Positions 28,022 to 38,700 of a DNA stretch of 64,000 bases are shown here, piece after piece; the first letter of the stretch is position 1, and each line of letters starts with the position of its first letter. This DNA is from Nostoc desertorum CM1-VF14 (GTDB lineage Bacteria; Cyanobacteriota; Cyanobacteriia; Cyanobacteriales; Nostocaceae): the NCBI GenBank assembly GCA_019359245.1, contig JAHHHR010000034.1:19125-83124 (forward strand). Reading direction: 5' to 3'. The notes under the pieces are model-generated. The model saw nothing but the letters and a program-made list of their open reading frames with translations. It did no database searches and was not told the DNA's origin. Made by a program: the position numbers and the translations under genes.

Positions 28022-31000
28022 TTAAGATGGGCAGTTACTAGGACGTTGATCGGAATCGATTGCAGGAGTATATACAGGAGGAGTACTAGTATCGGGTTTT
28101 TTCGCACACAACAAACTTTGCACCCATGCATCATCTCGACCAACTTCCCGGAAGTACTCATCTGGCAAGTCATCGGGTATGGTTGCCAGTTTTTGGGCTA
28201 ATAAGTCAGGCGACTGAGATAGCAGTGCTACATCATAACCCCATTGCCGTGTAGGAGCCAGATAGAAAGGAGTTCTGCTGTCGTTGCCTTGAATCGGATA
28301 CTGGTAATTACTGGATTGAGTTGATATGGATGTGCTGAATGATGCAGTGGCATAGGCACTTCGTTTAGTCTGGACGAAAGTGCCACTAATCCTAGCTTTA
28401 ATAGCATCAGTTGGCTGTGTACCAGTTGAGTTCCAGTTTTCTAAAAAGCGCACAAAGTTGTGTAGACCACCATTGTCTTCTGTAGGACGCGCTGGGGTAT
28501 CTCCAGCCACAGCAATCAAATTAAAGGTAGTTTCAGTAGCTGTTTGCAACCAATTATTGTGGGTTCCAGAGATAATCTGATTAGTGTTATCTGGGCTTTG
28601 AGGAGTAGCAAAAGGTTGGTTAATTTGTAAAACTGGTTCAAATTTAGTAACAATACCAGCAACTACAACAGGCTTCAGCCAGGGCATGAACGCATCGTTT
28701 GGTGGCGGTAATAGTGTTGTCCCCGTAGTGGATGTTGTTGACCCTAGAGGAAATTCTTGTACCTTACCAGGTACATCAACTGCTAGGACTTTAAGAGGAG
28801 TAACTAACTGACCAGTCGTTGCATTACGTACAAAAGCAATTCTCCGAGGAGCGTTTGCAGAAAAGCATTTTGGACTATCTTGATCAAAAGTTGCTGGATC
28901 ATCAAAGATGTATCCTGTTTTTATTCGATTATTGCCTGGGTCTCCATTTTTACCAACAATTTGACCATTATAAAACGTATTACCTCCTCCACCTCCACAG
29001 GCTGTCTGGATTGTCCATGCAGTCGTCGCTTTTGTAGGATCGCTACAATCTGCTTGGTTAGTTGCAGAGCAAACTTCTGTCAAATATGACCCTGGTGGTA
29101 TTTGTAGCGCAATTGGTGTCACAAAGTTGTTGAGGTAGGAACTACCTTGAAACCCTGTTGTAGTTGAGTCAAGGTCTTTGGGTATGCCTGTAGTGGTATC
29201 ACGCCATTGAGCTAGGGGGACAAAGCTATTGTATTGTGAGAATTGTGAGAAACCAGATGGTATTGGGGATGGAGGATTATAGCTATTACTCCAGTCATAA
29301 TCTCCCTCATTGCGGTAGCCCAATCTAAAGTTATTAGAAAGTAAAGTAACAGCATCTGCCAACACAGATGCGGGACGCCATTCATCCCCAGTTGTACAGT
29401 TTGGTAGCCTTGTGTCATTTGGACGACACGCGAAATTCGGATTGCGCTGTGCTTTGGCGCGAGTATAGAAATTGCTCCAATCATCTGACAATGCTGTTGT
29501 GAACTCTTCTTGGGTGTGAAGATTAAAGTTCCCCTTAACGTAAACAGGCAAATTAGTAGCTAAAATTAACCCTTTCTCTACATCTCGATAATTATTACTT
29601 GTGCCGCGACCAATTTTTGAGCCGTTGATGAGCATAATGGCATTAGGACGGCGTGTTGGATCAAGTGTATAATCCACTGGGCTTTCAAGTTTTTGCGCCT
29701 CTGGATCTGTCTTTGTTGAACTCAAATCTGGCAGTGCATCATTGCGAGTAGCATAAATAATGCCACTATTTGGCAGTAAGTATTCTTGGGCTGGAGTTGC
29801 TGCACCATACGTAGTAGTGCGAAGCGAGTTGATATCTAATACTGTGGCGCGAATTTCTAAAGGTTGTCTGTCTTTTTTTTCAAGATCGTAATCAGTACTT
29901 GCAGTAGTTGTTTGATTTGCCTTAACCTGTCTCGCATCTAAAAAGGCAGTTTCTCGAATTGCACCGTGAGGAATAGGAGGTGCACTGGTTATTGGAGAAA
30001 TACTGCCGTCTAAAATTTGTAGGGCGCAAATTGCAGAATGAATTGTAGATTGTTCCGAAAGAGTACGATTTGCTGCTGTTTTTGCTAAAGCTTTTGCTAA
30101 CAGTCCATCATCTATAGAACGTCCAGCTAAATAATCTGTATTAGTTGCATCAGTTATTGGACGTTTTGGATCTCCTTTTATATCTCCTTTTGGATATTTT
30201 AATTGGGATTGATAAGTCAGTAGCGCCTGATAATCAGTAACTGTTTTGGTTGGAGGCCCGTAAACTATGCCGTTATTGGATAAACCAGGTGGATTTGAAC
30301 TATTAGCATCTGAAGCCCAAGCTGGAAGTCCTGTTTGATTTTTAGCAGTAGTGCTGTTAGTAGGGACGTAAAAGCTGCTTACACAAGCTATAGGTTGTGG
30401 ACTTTGGTGGTCGTAACTAGTAGCTTTGTAGTGATAAACAGCTGTAGCTCGCATCCGCAGATATGGTGTCTTAGTTGGATCGGTAATTTCGGGCCATTTA
30501 TACTGTATTGAGGAGTAATTAGTTGTGGTTACAGCAGAGTAATCATACATCCAATATGGCTTAATAGTCTTTTGTGTGGGTGCTGGAGACTGAGGCACTG
30601 GCATCAGGTCAGACCAAATTTCTTTGGCAGCTGAAGTGAAGATAGTACTTGCGGCTGTGAAAGTGTCAGGCAAATAAATCCCAGCACCAGTTACCACTCG
30701 TAAACCACCAACAGGATCTTGTATGGTACTCGGAACTTGAGCTGCTGCTAGTTCCCAATCTTTATCTCGGTCTGTAGAGCCTAAATCAGCTAGTATTTGT
30801 ACGCGAGAGCGGCGAGTGCGAGGTGTAGAAGGTGTTGTTGGTAGATCCCAGTTAACATCACTAATATTTTGGGTATCTTGGGGATTTGGGCCTACAAATT
30901 GGCTTTGATTGCTATCCCACCAGATTTGAGGTAGATTATTACCAATTACAACCCTATCACCCAAGGATTGTTCTTTTCCCTCATAGTCTTTTTGTAGTTT

Positions 31001-32644
31001 AATCGGTTCCGTTGCACCAGGTGTCAGTTTATTACTGCTTATACTTAGTGTCAAATTAGTATAACCAGTACCCGTTTTACCATCCGTCGGATCGGTAGGA
31101 TACATCCAAGCATTTACAGGGCGTAGGGTATCGCCACTGCCTTGAAGCGGAGTAGTTGTGACGTATGTACCTAATGCGACTGATTCAGTACTTCCAGCAG
31201 GAATTTCTCTGTAAGGTACGCGGCGCGTGCGTTTTTTAAAATATAGCTGTAGCTGTTGTTTGCGAAGTGTGAGTTCTTCTGCTGCTGTGTAACTTGCTAA
31301 AGCAAGCTTATCTTTTTGTTGTTGAATACCTTTGGTTACTTCTGTAGGATCAGGATTTGTAGTGTTAGCTATTTGGGCGCTAACTAGGCGATTGATGCGT
31401 TGCTCATAGGCGAGACTGTTATAAGCGATTAAATTCGCTTGATTTGCTGCTGGAGTAGTTGATTTTGCAAAATCGACTACAACAGGATCGGTAGCTTCTC
31501 CTTTTCTAAATAAATCCACTTGGGTGACCTTGGATGAGTCACTTGTATCTGTGAAGCCACCAGCACCCAAGTTTCCACCAATTACTATTTTGGCATTTTC
31601 ATCATCGTAGAAGCAGGATTCCTTACTGCTAACTTGATATAGCTTGACATTATTTCCTGGTGAACCAGTGAGAAAATTACTATTGGTAAAAATTCGTCCA
31701 TTTAATCTGAAGGCGGGGCCTGGACTAATATCTATGTCATCTTCATAAAGAACAGCATTATTAACTACAGGAATTTGGATACGCTCTTGTTGATACTCTA
31801 GAGCAGAAAAGCTTTTATTACCTTTGTAAAGTTCGTACTTAGTATTAGAAGCTGGTGTAGTAGTAATAGGAACAGTTGCTGTGTAGACAAAGAAGGCTTT
31901 TTTCAACTTATTACCCACCTTAAACCAGCCAGTATTACCTACTAAGGTGGCGCTTGTGCCTAGCGTATCTCCACAATCTCCACTGACATTACCAGCAGTC
32001 ATTGGTAGAGTTCTTGCCTCTAATGGATTTCTGGCATATTTATATACACCAGAGTTTATAGGGGGATTTCTAAAGTAAATGCCATAAAGTGTGTAGCTAT
32101 CAAATTTGCCGTTGTTATCGGTATCTAGAGGGTATAGCCATGCAGTATCTAGTGTCTTAGCTTTTTCAGCAGCTTCGCTTCTTTTTGCTTGTTGATCAAT
32201 ATTTAAAGCCAGTTGAAGTTGAGTTTCATCACCAAATGTATATTCATTGATATTGCCTTTCAAAGTAGAATACAACGCATCATCTGTTGGTGTGGCTCTT
32301 GGTAGTCGTCCATCTTGAAATAGCTTATTTATTTTAGCTCTAGCGCGGTCAATTGCTGGAGTTGCGGCGTTAAGTGCAGCCTCATTTACTCGAACATTGC
32401 TAGCATTTTTGGAACGTTCAAAAGAGCGAAATAAAATTGCAGTTGTTAAGAGTACAACAACTAAAGATACCATTGCCACCGTTGGCAAAACAAACCCAGC
32501 ATTTGCCGTACCACGTCTTCTATTAGTGGTGAAAATAGTTCTTAGTAGCCAAATAATTTGCTTTTTTATTGTAGATAAAAGCTGGCTGCTAAGTTTTTTT
32601 AAATTAAATATTACTGCCTTGAATAACTTGCGTCTTACAGACAT
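28022..32644 (-). CDS. hpsA: Hormogonium polysaccharide protein HpsA
   Basis: 1540 residues. A 40-60 residue basic leader precedes a pilin-like membrane segment (AGFVLPTVAMVSLVVVLLTT, near 50-70), which resembles a type III signal but lacks the Glu at position 5. A short helical region rich in Ala/Arg/Asn follows, then a very long extracytoplasmic domain of Thr, Asn, Pro, Asp and Tyr-rich beta-like sequence with scattered cysteines. The start is supported by GGGGAG five bases before the ATG. HpsA is the large surface or secreted protein of the hps system, needed for gliding hormogonia. It heads the minus-strand locus, 77 bases before the longest hpsB frame. Confidence 0.85.
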   Translation of the reverse strand: MSVRRKLFKAVIFNLKKLSSQLLSTIKKQIIWLLRTIFTTNRRRGTANAGFVLPTVAMVSLVVVLLTTAILFRSFERSKNASNVRVNEAALNAATPAIDRARAKINKLFQDGRLPRATPTDDALYSTLKGNINEYTFGDETQLQLALNIDQQAKRSEAAEKAKTLDTAWLYPLDTDNNGKFDSYTLYGIYFRNPPINSGVYKYARNPLEARTLPMTAGNVSGDCGDTLGTSATLVGNTGWFKVGNKLKKAFFVYTATVPITTTPASNTKYELYKGNKSFSALEYQQERIQIPVVNNAVLYEDDIDISPGPAFRLNGRIFTNSNFLTGSPGNNVKLYQVSSKESCFYDDENAKIVIGGNLGAGGFTDTSDSSKVTQVDLFRKGEATDPVVVDFAKSTTPAANQANLIAYNSLAYEQRINRLVSAQIANTTNPDPTEVTKGIQQQKDKLALASYTAAEELTLRKQQLQLYFKKRTRRVPYREIPAGSTESVALGTYVTTTPLQGSGDTLRPVNAWMYPTDPTDGKTGTGYTNLTLSISSNKLTPGATEPIKLQKDYEGKEQSLGDRVVIGNNLPQIWWDSNQSQFVGPNPQDTQNISDVNWDLPTTPSTPRTRRSRVQILADLGSTDRDKDWELAAAQVPSTIQDPVGGLRVVTGAGIYLPDTFTAASTIFTSAAKEIWSDLMPVPQSPAPTQKTIKPYWMYDYSAVTTTNYSSIQYKWPEITDPTKTPYLRMRATAVYHYKATSYDHQSPQPIACVSSFYVPTNSTTAKNQTGLPAWASDANSSNPPGLSNNGIVYGPPTKTVTDYQALLTYQSQLKYPKGDIKGDPKRPITDATNTDYLAGRSIDDGLLAKALAKTAANRTLSEQSTIHSAICALQILDGSISPITSAPPIPHGAIRETAFLDARQVKANQTTTASTDYDLEKKDRQPLEIRATVLDINSLRTTTYGAATPAQEYLLPNSGIIYATRNDALPDLSSTKTDPEAQKLESPVDYTLDPTRRPNAIMLINGSKIGRGTSNNYRDVEKGLILATNLPVYVKGNFNLHTQEEFTTALSDDWSNFYTRAKAQRNPNFACRPNDTRLPNCTTGDEWRPASVLADAVTLLSNNFRLGYRNEGDYDWSNSYNPPSPIPSGFSQFSQYNSFVPLAQWRDTTTGIPKDLDSTTTGFQGSSYLNNFVTPIALQIPPGSYLTEVCSATNQADCSDPTKATTAWTIQTACGGGGGNTFYNGQIVGKNGDPGNNRIKTGYIFDDPATFDQDSPKCFSANAPRRIAFVRNATTGQLVTPLKVLAVDVPGKVQEFPLGSTTSTTGTTLLPPPNDAFMPWLKPVVVAGIVTKFEPVLQINQPFATPQSPDNTNQIISGTHNNWLQTATETTFNLIAVAGDTPARPTEDNGGLHNFVRFLENWNSTGTQPTDAIKARISGTFVQTKRSAYATASFSTSISTQSSNYQYPIQGNDSRTPFYLAPTRQWGYDVALLSQSPDLLAQKLATIPDDLPDEYFREVGRDDAWVQSLLCAKKPDTSTPPVYTPAIDSDQRPSNCPS

Positions 32645-33252
32645 AGAAGCTCCCCTGCCAAGTGTTTGTTTACAGATTTGAAAATGTTGATTTTATAGCT
32701 AATTCAACCTATTATGTAAGTTTTAACTAAAAGTGAGATTTTTTATTGATGTGAAACCTAACCTTGCTTAAATATTGTTAAAAATGCAGTAGTAAATTAA
32801 CAAATACTATTGATTCAATTTATATCATGAGTTCATTTTTTGGTTAATACCGAAAAATACTGAAATTATCGAAATTATTTAATTTATGCCTGTTTGCTAA
32901 ATAAAACTTATCCTTCTATGGAATACTGAGGTTACAAAACAGAACCTGCATTTGCACAGGCTAATTAAACTCACTTTGTTAGAGAAATAGTATAATTTAA
33001 ACTTAACTTTGTAGAAATCTATTTCATTCAAAGGTAGCTTGATGAAGATGTTGTCAGCATACTAAAGTTATAGTACCCACCTGTTAAAGTAAAAATATCA
33101 GTGAGGGGCAAAATAATATGAAAAAATTTAAAACCTCCCTGTAGTGGGGAGGCGGCAGAGTGAATATTCTTAATTTCAAGCAAATACGCAGTAATTAGGT
33201 TTAATAGTGGATAGCTGAATTACACTGTTGTTTGCACAAGCTATGTATTAGA
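32645..33252. other. hpsA upstream region
   Basis: 608 bases of AT-rich sequence between the PIG-L gene and hpsA, both on the minus strand. It must hold the hpsA promoter. In Nostoc punctiforme the hps genes are under hormogonium sigma factors, but I cannot recognise a specific box here. The only clear element is the terminator hairpin at 33134-33152. Confidence 0.55.
33120..33152 (-). terminator. Rho-independent terminator after the PIG-L gene
   Basis: CCTCCC (33134-33139) and GGGAGG (33147-33152) form a six-pair GC stem. On the minus strand the hairpin is followed by TTTTAAATTTTTT. It lies about 100 bases after the PIG-L stop and would insulate the GT4/PIG-L transcript from hpsA. Confidence 0.6.
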
Positions 33253-34128
33253 TTATTGATTTGACGACAAAGAAGTCGGCTTGAAAAAAATTTCATACGG
33301 TACGAAAAATCGCCGTAGGAAGCCAGGCTTTAATACAGCAGAAGTTTCAGCATCAATAGGTAGGCACTGGGAGCGGTAGGCTTCAAGCGCCTCTATCTTC
33401 TTGCTTTGAACAGAATGAATAGGTATACGGTGAGCAGATGCTAATTCATCTAATTTCAGGTCACGGAAGAGTAAAGATTTCCAGAGAATCCAAATAGGGT
33501 ACTGTAAAATGTCAACCTCAATTTCAGAGTGTTGAATTGCCGCTAGCAGTAATTCATAAGTTACTTCGTGGTCTTTAATCCGGTCTTGGCGGTGAGTAAC
33601 ATAAATCTCCCCAGGCTGGAAGGATTTCAGAAGCCCGGCAAGTTGTTCAATTGTTTGTTGGCGCTTGCTTGCATCTAGATATTGAAGCTGACTATCTGGT
33701 TTGTCGAGAAAGTAAATTTGGCTCTTGTCTACACCTAAGATGCTTAAAGCACAAAGCGCTTCCTGCTTACGAATTGGAACCATTTCACCAGATTGAAATT
33801 TGGAATGTTTGCCATGACTTGCTGCTCCATCAGTGACAAAAACAATCTGGACTGGCACATTCTGTTCTCGCTTGAGTCTAATCAAACCACCACACCCCAA
33901 AACTTCATCATCCTGGTGTGGTGCAATTATCATCGCAGATTTCTGATTAACTTTCATTGGCTTACTACCAATATGCAATAGCCAAAGAAACTGCACGCTA
34001 CTCAGAAATTCTGGCAATTTATGATTGTATAGTCGCCAAATCTTGTTTTGTACTCGATGAAGGAAATGTTTAACGTTCAGCATTCTCTTAATTCCTTTAT
34101 TGCATCTCTGAAAATCGGTTTCATTCAT
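33253..34128 (-). CDS. PIG-L/LmbE family deacetylase
   Basis: 291 residues. The family motif is seen as IIAPHQDDEVLGCGG (the AHPDDE zinc site, here APHQDDE, at about 68-82), with VTDGAASHG and a distal HxxDH-like segment THRQDRIKDHEVT that supplies the third zinc ligand. PIG-L enzymes remove N-acetyl groups from GlcNAc-type sugars. About 67 N-terminal residues precede the domain. It follows the GT4 gene by 60 bases on the same strand, so the pair may modify a cell-surface glycan. The link to the neighbouring hps locus is positional only. Confidence 0.8.
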   Translation of the reverse strand: MNETDFQRCNKGIKRMLNVKHFLHRVQNKIWRLYNHKLPEFLSSVQFLWLLHIGSKPMKVNQKSAMIIAPHQDDEVLGCGGLIRLKREQNVPVQIVFVTDGAASHGKHSKFQSGEMVPIRKQEALCALSILGVDKSQIYFLDKPDSQLQYLDASKRQQTIEQLAGLLKSFQPGEIYVTHRQDRIKDHEVTYELLLAAIQHSEIEVDILQYPIWILWKSLLFRDLKLDELASAHRIPIHSVQSKKIEALEAYRSQCLPIDAETSAVLKPGFLRRFFVPYEIFFKPTSLSSNQ

Positions 34129-34188
34129 CTCTACAATATTGACTCGTGAGTTATATTTTATTCGGATTTATCTACGGAGAAAGAGAAA

Positions 34189-35565
34189 CTACTGTTGTAG
34201 GTTTTTATATATGGCTGCTAAATCTGCTGCCTGCATATTTACTGTACGAACAGGTTTAATACCTTGGCGTAATTTATTAAGTAAATTAGTATCTGTTGCT
34301 AACGATACAAAAGCTTGAGTCCAAGCTTTTGTATCGTTAGCAGTCACTAACCAACCATCAATGCCATGTCTAACAAGTTCAGCAATACCCCCTAAGTTAG
34401 ATCCGATAACAGGTACAGATAGGGAGTGGGCTTCTAATACAACCAAAGGCCCAGTTTCCAGGCATTGGGAAGGTACAGCCAGTAAATCATAGCTAGCTAG
34501 GGTTTGGGGAAGCTCAACTCTAGTTAATTGTTTATTTACACGAATTCGAGCATCGTTTGCAATCAAATTAAAGATTTTTTGACGATATCGCTCATCTTGC
34601 GTTATTCCATAAATGGTCAACTCAATCTTTACTTGCTGAGGTAAATCTTTAACTGCCTGTACTAAAATTTCGATACCTTTATATATATCCCAACGTCCTA
34701 AAAAAACTACTTTTAAAGGGTCTGATTGGTGTTTTGTCTTTGGTACTTTTCCTTGTGCTGTATAAGAAATTCCATGTCGAGAGAGAATGAGCTTTTCTTC
34801 AGGTATGCCGTTGATGAGTAGAGCTTTATAAAGCCAATCACATACTGTCACAATGCGGTCAGCATATTTTGCCATTTTTAGCAAACTTTTTTTGCGTGCA
34901 GCAACATAACCAGGCACGACAAAAGGGCGTACAAATCTTCCTAGATTGCCATCGTCTACTGAGGCTGGAAGATATGCACTTGCAGGCATTGGTAGGCGAC
35001 TGAGAAGATCCAAGGGCAAATGGCTCAAACTATTGACCATTGCAGCAGGTAGCTTTTTGCTCAAAGTATCAGCACACTGGGAACAGCGAACCACATCAAT
35101 TTTGCCATCACAAACTTTCTGTCCATTGAACATCAAAGTAACTCTCTGGCAAACTGGTACAGCATAGTGTACTGTCAACACTGTTGCCATGCCTAATTCT
35201 TTAGCTAATCGCAAATGAGGCAACCCACAATATACTTCCCAATGGTGCTGATGATATATGTCTGCTTTTTGATTAGTTAACCAATTAGCGAAATACTCAA
35301 ATTTACCATGCGGGAATTGTCCATGATTTGGTTCTGTTTTGGGTGCAGGAAATACAGGATATCGATAAACTTCTACGTCGTTATATTTATAAGTTTCTTC
35401 TTTTTGGGAACCGTTACTAGCTGCTGCTATCTGGATGTCAATATCATGCGATGGCTCCGCCAACGCTAAGAGTGATCGCAATTCTGGCAGTAACTCGGTG
35501 AGGTTTACTTGAATACCACCACATTTATCTGGGAAGTAACGAGCAAGAGCTTGAATTACTTTCAT
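34189..35565 (-). CDS. Family 4 glycosyltransferase
   Basis: 458 residues. The GT-B fold N-terminal donor region starts MKVIQALARYFPDKCGGIQVNL. The C-terminal nucleotide-sugar site has VVFLGRWDIYKGIEILVQA and the E-x7-E-like GPLVVLEAHSLSVPVIGSNLGGIAELV at about 385-412. A four-cysteine stretch (VCQRVTLMFNGQKVCDGKIDVVRCSQCAD, positions about 147-175) may bind metal and is unusual for the core family. The mRNA contains a perfect 20-bp inverted repeat at 34298-34341 near the 3' end. It is probably the first gene of a two-gene unit with the PIG-L deacetylase. Confidence 0.82.
   Translation of the reverse strand: MKVIQALARYFPDKCGGIQVNLTELLPELRSLLALAEPSHDIDIQIAAASNGSQKEETYKYNDVEVYRYPVFPAPKTEPNHGQFPHGKFEYFANWLTNQKADIYHQHHWEVYCGLPHLRLAKELGMATVLTVHYAVPVCQRVTLMFNGQKVCDGKIDVVRCSQCADTLSKKLPAAMVNSLSHLPLDLLSRLPMPASAYLPASVDDGNLGRFVRPFVVPGYVAARKKSLLKMAKYADRIVTVCDWLYKALLINGIPEEKLILSRHGISYTAQGKVPKTKHQSDPLKVVFLGRWDIYKGIEILVQAVKDLPQQVKIELTIYGITQDERYRQKIFNLIANDARIRVNKQLTRVELPQTLASYDLLAVPSQCLETGPLVVLEAHSLSVPVIGSNLGGIAELVRHGIDGWLVTANDTKAWTQAFVSLATDTNLLNKLRQGIKPVRTVNMQAADLAAIYKNLQQ
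34298..34341. repeat. Perfect 20-bp inverted repeat inside a coding sequence
   Basis: Bases 34298-34317 are the exact reverse complement of 34322-34341, with a four-base loop. It lies wholly in the glycosyltransferase frame and encodes the segment between LVTAND and SLATDT. On the mRNA it would form a very stable hairpin. Confidence 0.95.
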
Positions 35566-35756
35566 AGTAGGAGCCTCGAGGACAGTAAATCTGCTCTTGC
35601 TATTTTACTCGCTGTATTATGAATTACCCATTAATAGCTGTGCTTCAGTAAAAACCGTAGAGGTTCTCAATTGAGTCAAATACAGTCGCTTCTTAGTGGG
35701 GCACAGCTAGAGCGCCAGTCCAGTAGAAGTAGTAACCTCACCCCGCCCTTCGGGCA

Positions 35757-35781
35757 CCCCTCTCCTTATTAAGGAGAGGGG
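35757..35781 (-). terminator. Palindromic hairpin after metH
   Basis: CCCCTCTCC and GGAGAGGGG enclose TTATTAA, a 9-bp perfect stem. It starts seven bases after the metH stop on the minus strand. There is no long T-tract. The element is part of a widespread Nostoc repeat (the CACCCCGCCCTTCGGGC sequence just to the left has its own stem), so it may serve as terminator or as repeat only. Confidence 0.5.
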
Positions 35782-35788
35782 ATATAGA

Positions 35789-38700
35789 TTAAGCGCTAAA
35801 GTATTTGGCTAGTGGGTGGTAAGCAATAATTGCAGTGGTAGATTGTTCTGGATAAAGTTGTTCACTTTCATCCATATACAAGTTAATCTTGTCAGTCTGC
35901 AATAACTCCAGTTGCTTGTATTGGTCTTGGATATTTGGGCAAGCGGGATACCCAAAGCTATACCGTGAGCCACGATAGCGTTGTGCTAATATATCCCGAA
36001 TATTGTCGGGTTCTTCAGCTGTAAAACCTAACTCTCGCCGGATTCTGGCGTGTGTCCATTCAGCCACAGCCTCAGCCACCTGTACCGCCATACCGTGAAA
36101 ATACAGATAATCAGTGTATTGGTTGGCAGAAAATAGCTTTTGGGCGAACTCTGTCGCAATCTCGCCTACAGTTACGGCCTGCATTGGGAAGACATCAATA
36201 ATTCCCGATTCTTTTGATGCAAAGAAATCTGCTATGCACAGCCGTCTTAAAGACTTCTGTCTGGGAAACTCAAAAGTTGCAACCTGTTGTGATTGGTTCT
36301 CTGAGTCATATATATGTAGAGAATTCCCTTCAGACTTACAAGGGAAATACCCATAAATCACCTGGGGATGCAACAGATTTTCTTCAAGAATCCGCTGTTT
36401 CCAAGTTTCTAAAATTGGGTATACTTTCTCTGCTAAGAAAGCCTGATATTCTTCCTTAGATTGCTCCTTTGGCTTACGGAATTGCCACTGTCCAGCAACT
36501 AAAGCTTGTAAATCCAAGTGCCAAAATATTTCCTCAATGGGAATATCACTAGGCTGCAATAACTTCGTTCCCCAGAAAGGCGGCGTGGGACGTTCAATAT
36601 CTATCGCCACGGCTTCGGAACGTCTCGTATCTACTACTTTTGGTTCCGCAGATGTTTCTTCAGCAGTCTTAGTTTTTGGTTCTTTGTGACCATTAGTCGA
36701 AACTTCAGCAGTTTCAACTTCGTTCAAAAATCCCTGCAAATCTTCCCAGTTACCAGTAGCCTTTGCTGGCATTAATTTATCCATGAAGTGCAAGTCAGAA
36801 AAGGCATCTTTGCCATAAACAACTTTACCTTTATAGGTATTTTGGCAATCTTCATAGACAAACTTAGGAGTCAACGCTGCACCACCTAATATCACGGGGA
36901 CACTAATTCCCTTTTCGTTGAATACCTCCAAGTTCTCTTTCATGAAGGCGGTGGATTTTACCAGCAAACCACTCATAGCAATACAATCAGCTTTATGCTG
37001 TTCGTAAGCGTTGATGATGTTTTCTACTGGCTGCTTAATTCCCAGGTTAATCACCTTGTAGCCGTTGTTGGATAAGATAATATCCACTAAGTTTTTACCA
37101 ATGTCGTGGACATCACCTTTAACTGTGGCAATGATAAAGGTTCCTTTGGCATTATTGCCTGATTCTGATTTTTCCATGAACGGTTCTAAAAATGCTACCG
37201 CCGCCTTCATGGTTTCTGCTGATTGCAAAACGAAAGGTAACTGCATTTGTCCAGAACCGAATAATTCCCCGACAACTTTCATGCCATCTAGTAGGAAGGT
37301 GTTGATAATTTCCAAGGGGGGATGTTCTTCTAAGGCTTTTTTCAGATGTTCTTCTAAGCCAATCCGTTCACCGTCGATGATGTGACGCTTGAGACGTTCT
37401 GGGATGGGGAGACTTTCATCTAAGGAGCGATCGCGTTTAGTTGTTACCCCAGCAAACGCTGTGGTAAGCTCTCCCAAGGGATCGTAAACGCAAACATTAC
37501 CCTCAAATTTACGTTCGTCATAAATCAACTGACGACAGATTTCTTGATGACGTTCGTCAATTTTCGATAGCGGTAAAATCTTGTTAGCACTAACAATGGC
37601 TGCATCCATTCCCGCCGCCGTCGCTTCGTGCAAAAACACCGAGTTCAGCACCATCCGCGAGGCTGGATTCAAACCAAAGGAAATATTGGAAACACCCAAA
37701 ATCACATGACATCCAGGCAATTCTTGACGAATCCGCCGGATGGATTCAATTGTAGCTTTACCGTTTTCTCGGTCTTCTTCAATCCCAGTGGAAATTGGTA
37801 ACGCGAGGGTATCAAAGAATATTTCTGTGGCTGGTATGCCATATTCTACAGCTTGACGGTATGCGCGCTGTGCGATCGCAAACTTTTTGTCTGCTGTCCG
37901 TGCCATCCCGTCTTCATCGATAGTACCAATGACTACACCAGCACCGTACTTTTTCGCTAAATCCAACACCTTCAAAAAGCGCGGTTCCCCATCTTCGTAG
38001 TTGGTGGAGTTCAGCAAACACTTACCACCGGCAACCTTTAAACCCGCCTCCATCTTTTCCCATTCGGTGGAATCAAGCATTAAGGGCAATGTCACATTAT
38101 TAACAATGCGCGAAACTAATTCGTGCATATCCCGCACGCCGTCACGTCCGACATAATCGACGTTGACATCAAGGATGTGTGCGCCTTCTTTTACTTGCGC
38201 CCTCGCCATTGAAACGAGTCCATCCCAATCTTCGGTATTTAGCAAATCGCGGCACTTCTTAGAACCACTGGCGTTAAGACGTTCACCAACAATCAAGAAG
38301 GAATTATCTTGATCGTAAGGCTGAGTGGTGTAAATTGATGCTGCTGCTGGTTCTAAACTTGGATGTCTAACTTTTGGCTTCAGATCTTTAGCAACTTCTG
38401 CCAATTGTTGAATGTGTTCTGGACGCGTCCCACAGCAACCCCCGATCACTTGGACACCCAAATCTTCAACAAAATGCATCAGCGACATCCGTAATTCCAA
38501 CGGTGTCAAACGGTAGTGCGCTTGACCACCGACGTTTTCAGGTAAACCCGCGTTGGGTATACAGGAAACGATGAAAGGTGAATGTTCTGCCAAATACTTG
38601 ATATGTGGTTTCATCAAGTCTGGGCCTGTGGCGCAGTTTAGACCGAGAATATCAATTGGGTAAGGTTCCAAAATTGTCAGCACAGCACTGATTTCTGAAC

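Noticed and set aside
34298..34341. Transposon scar or intron at the palindrome
   Set aside because: The reading frame and protein pattern are intact, with no target duplication.
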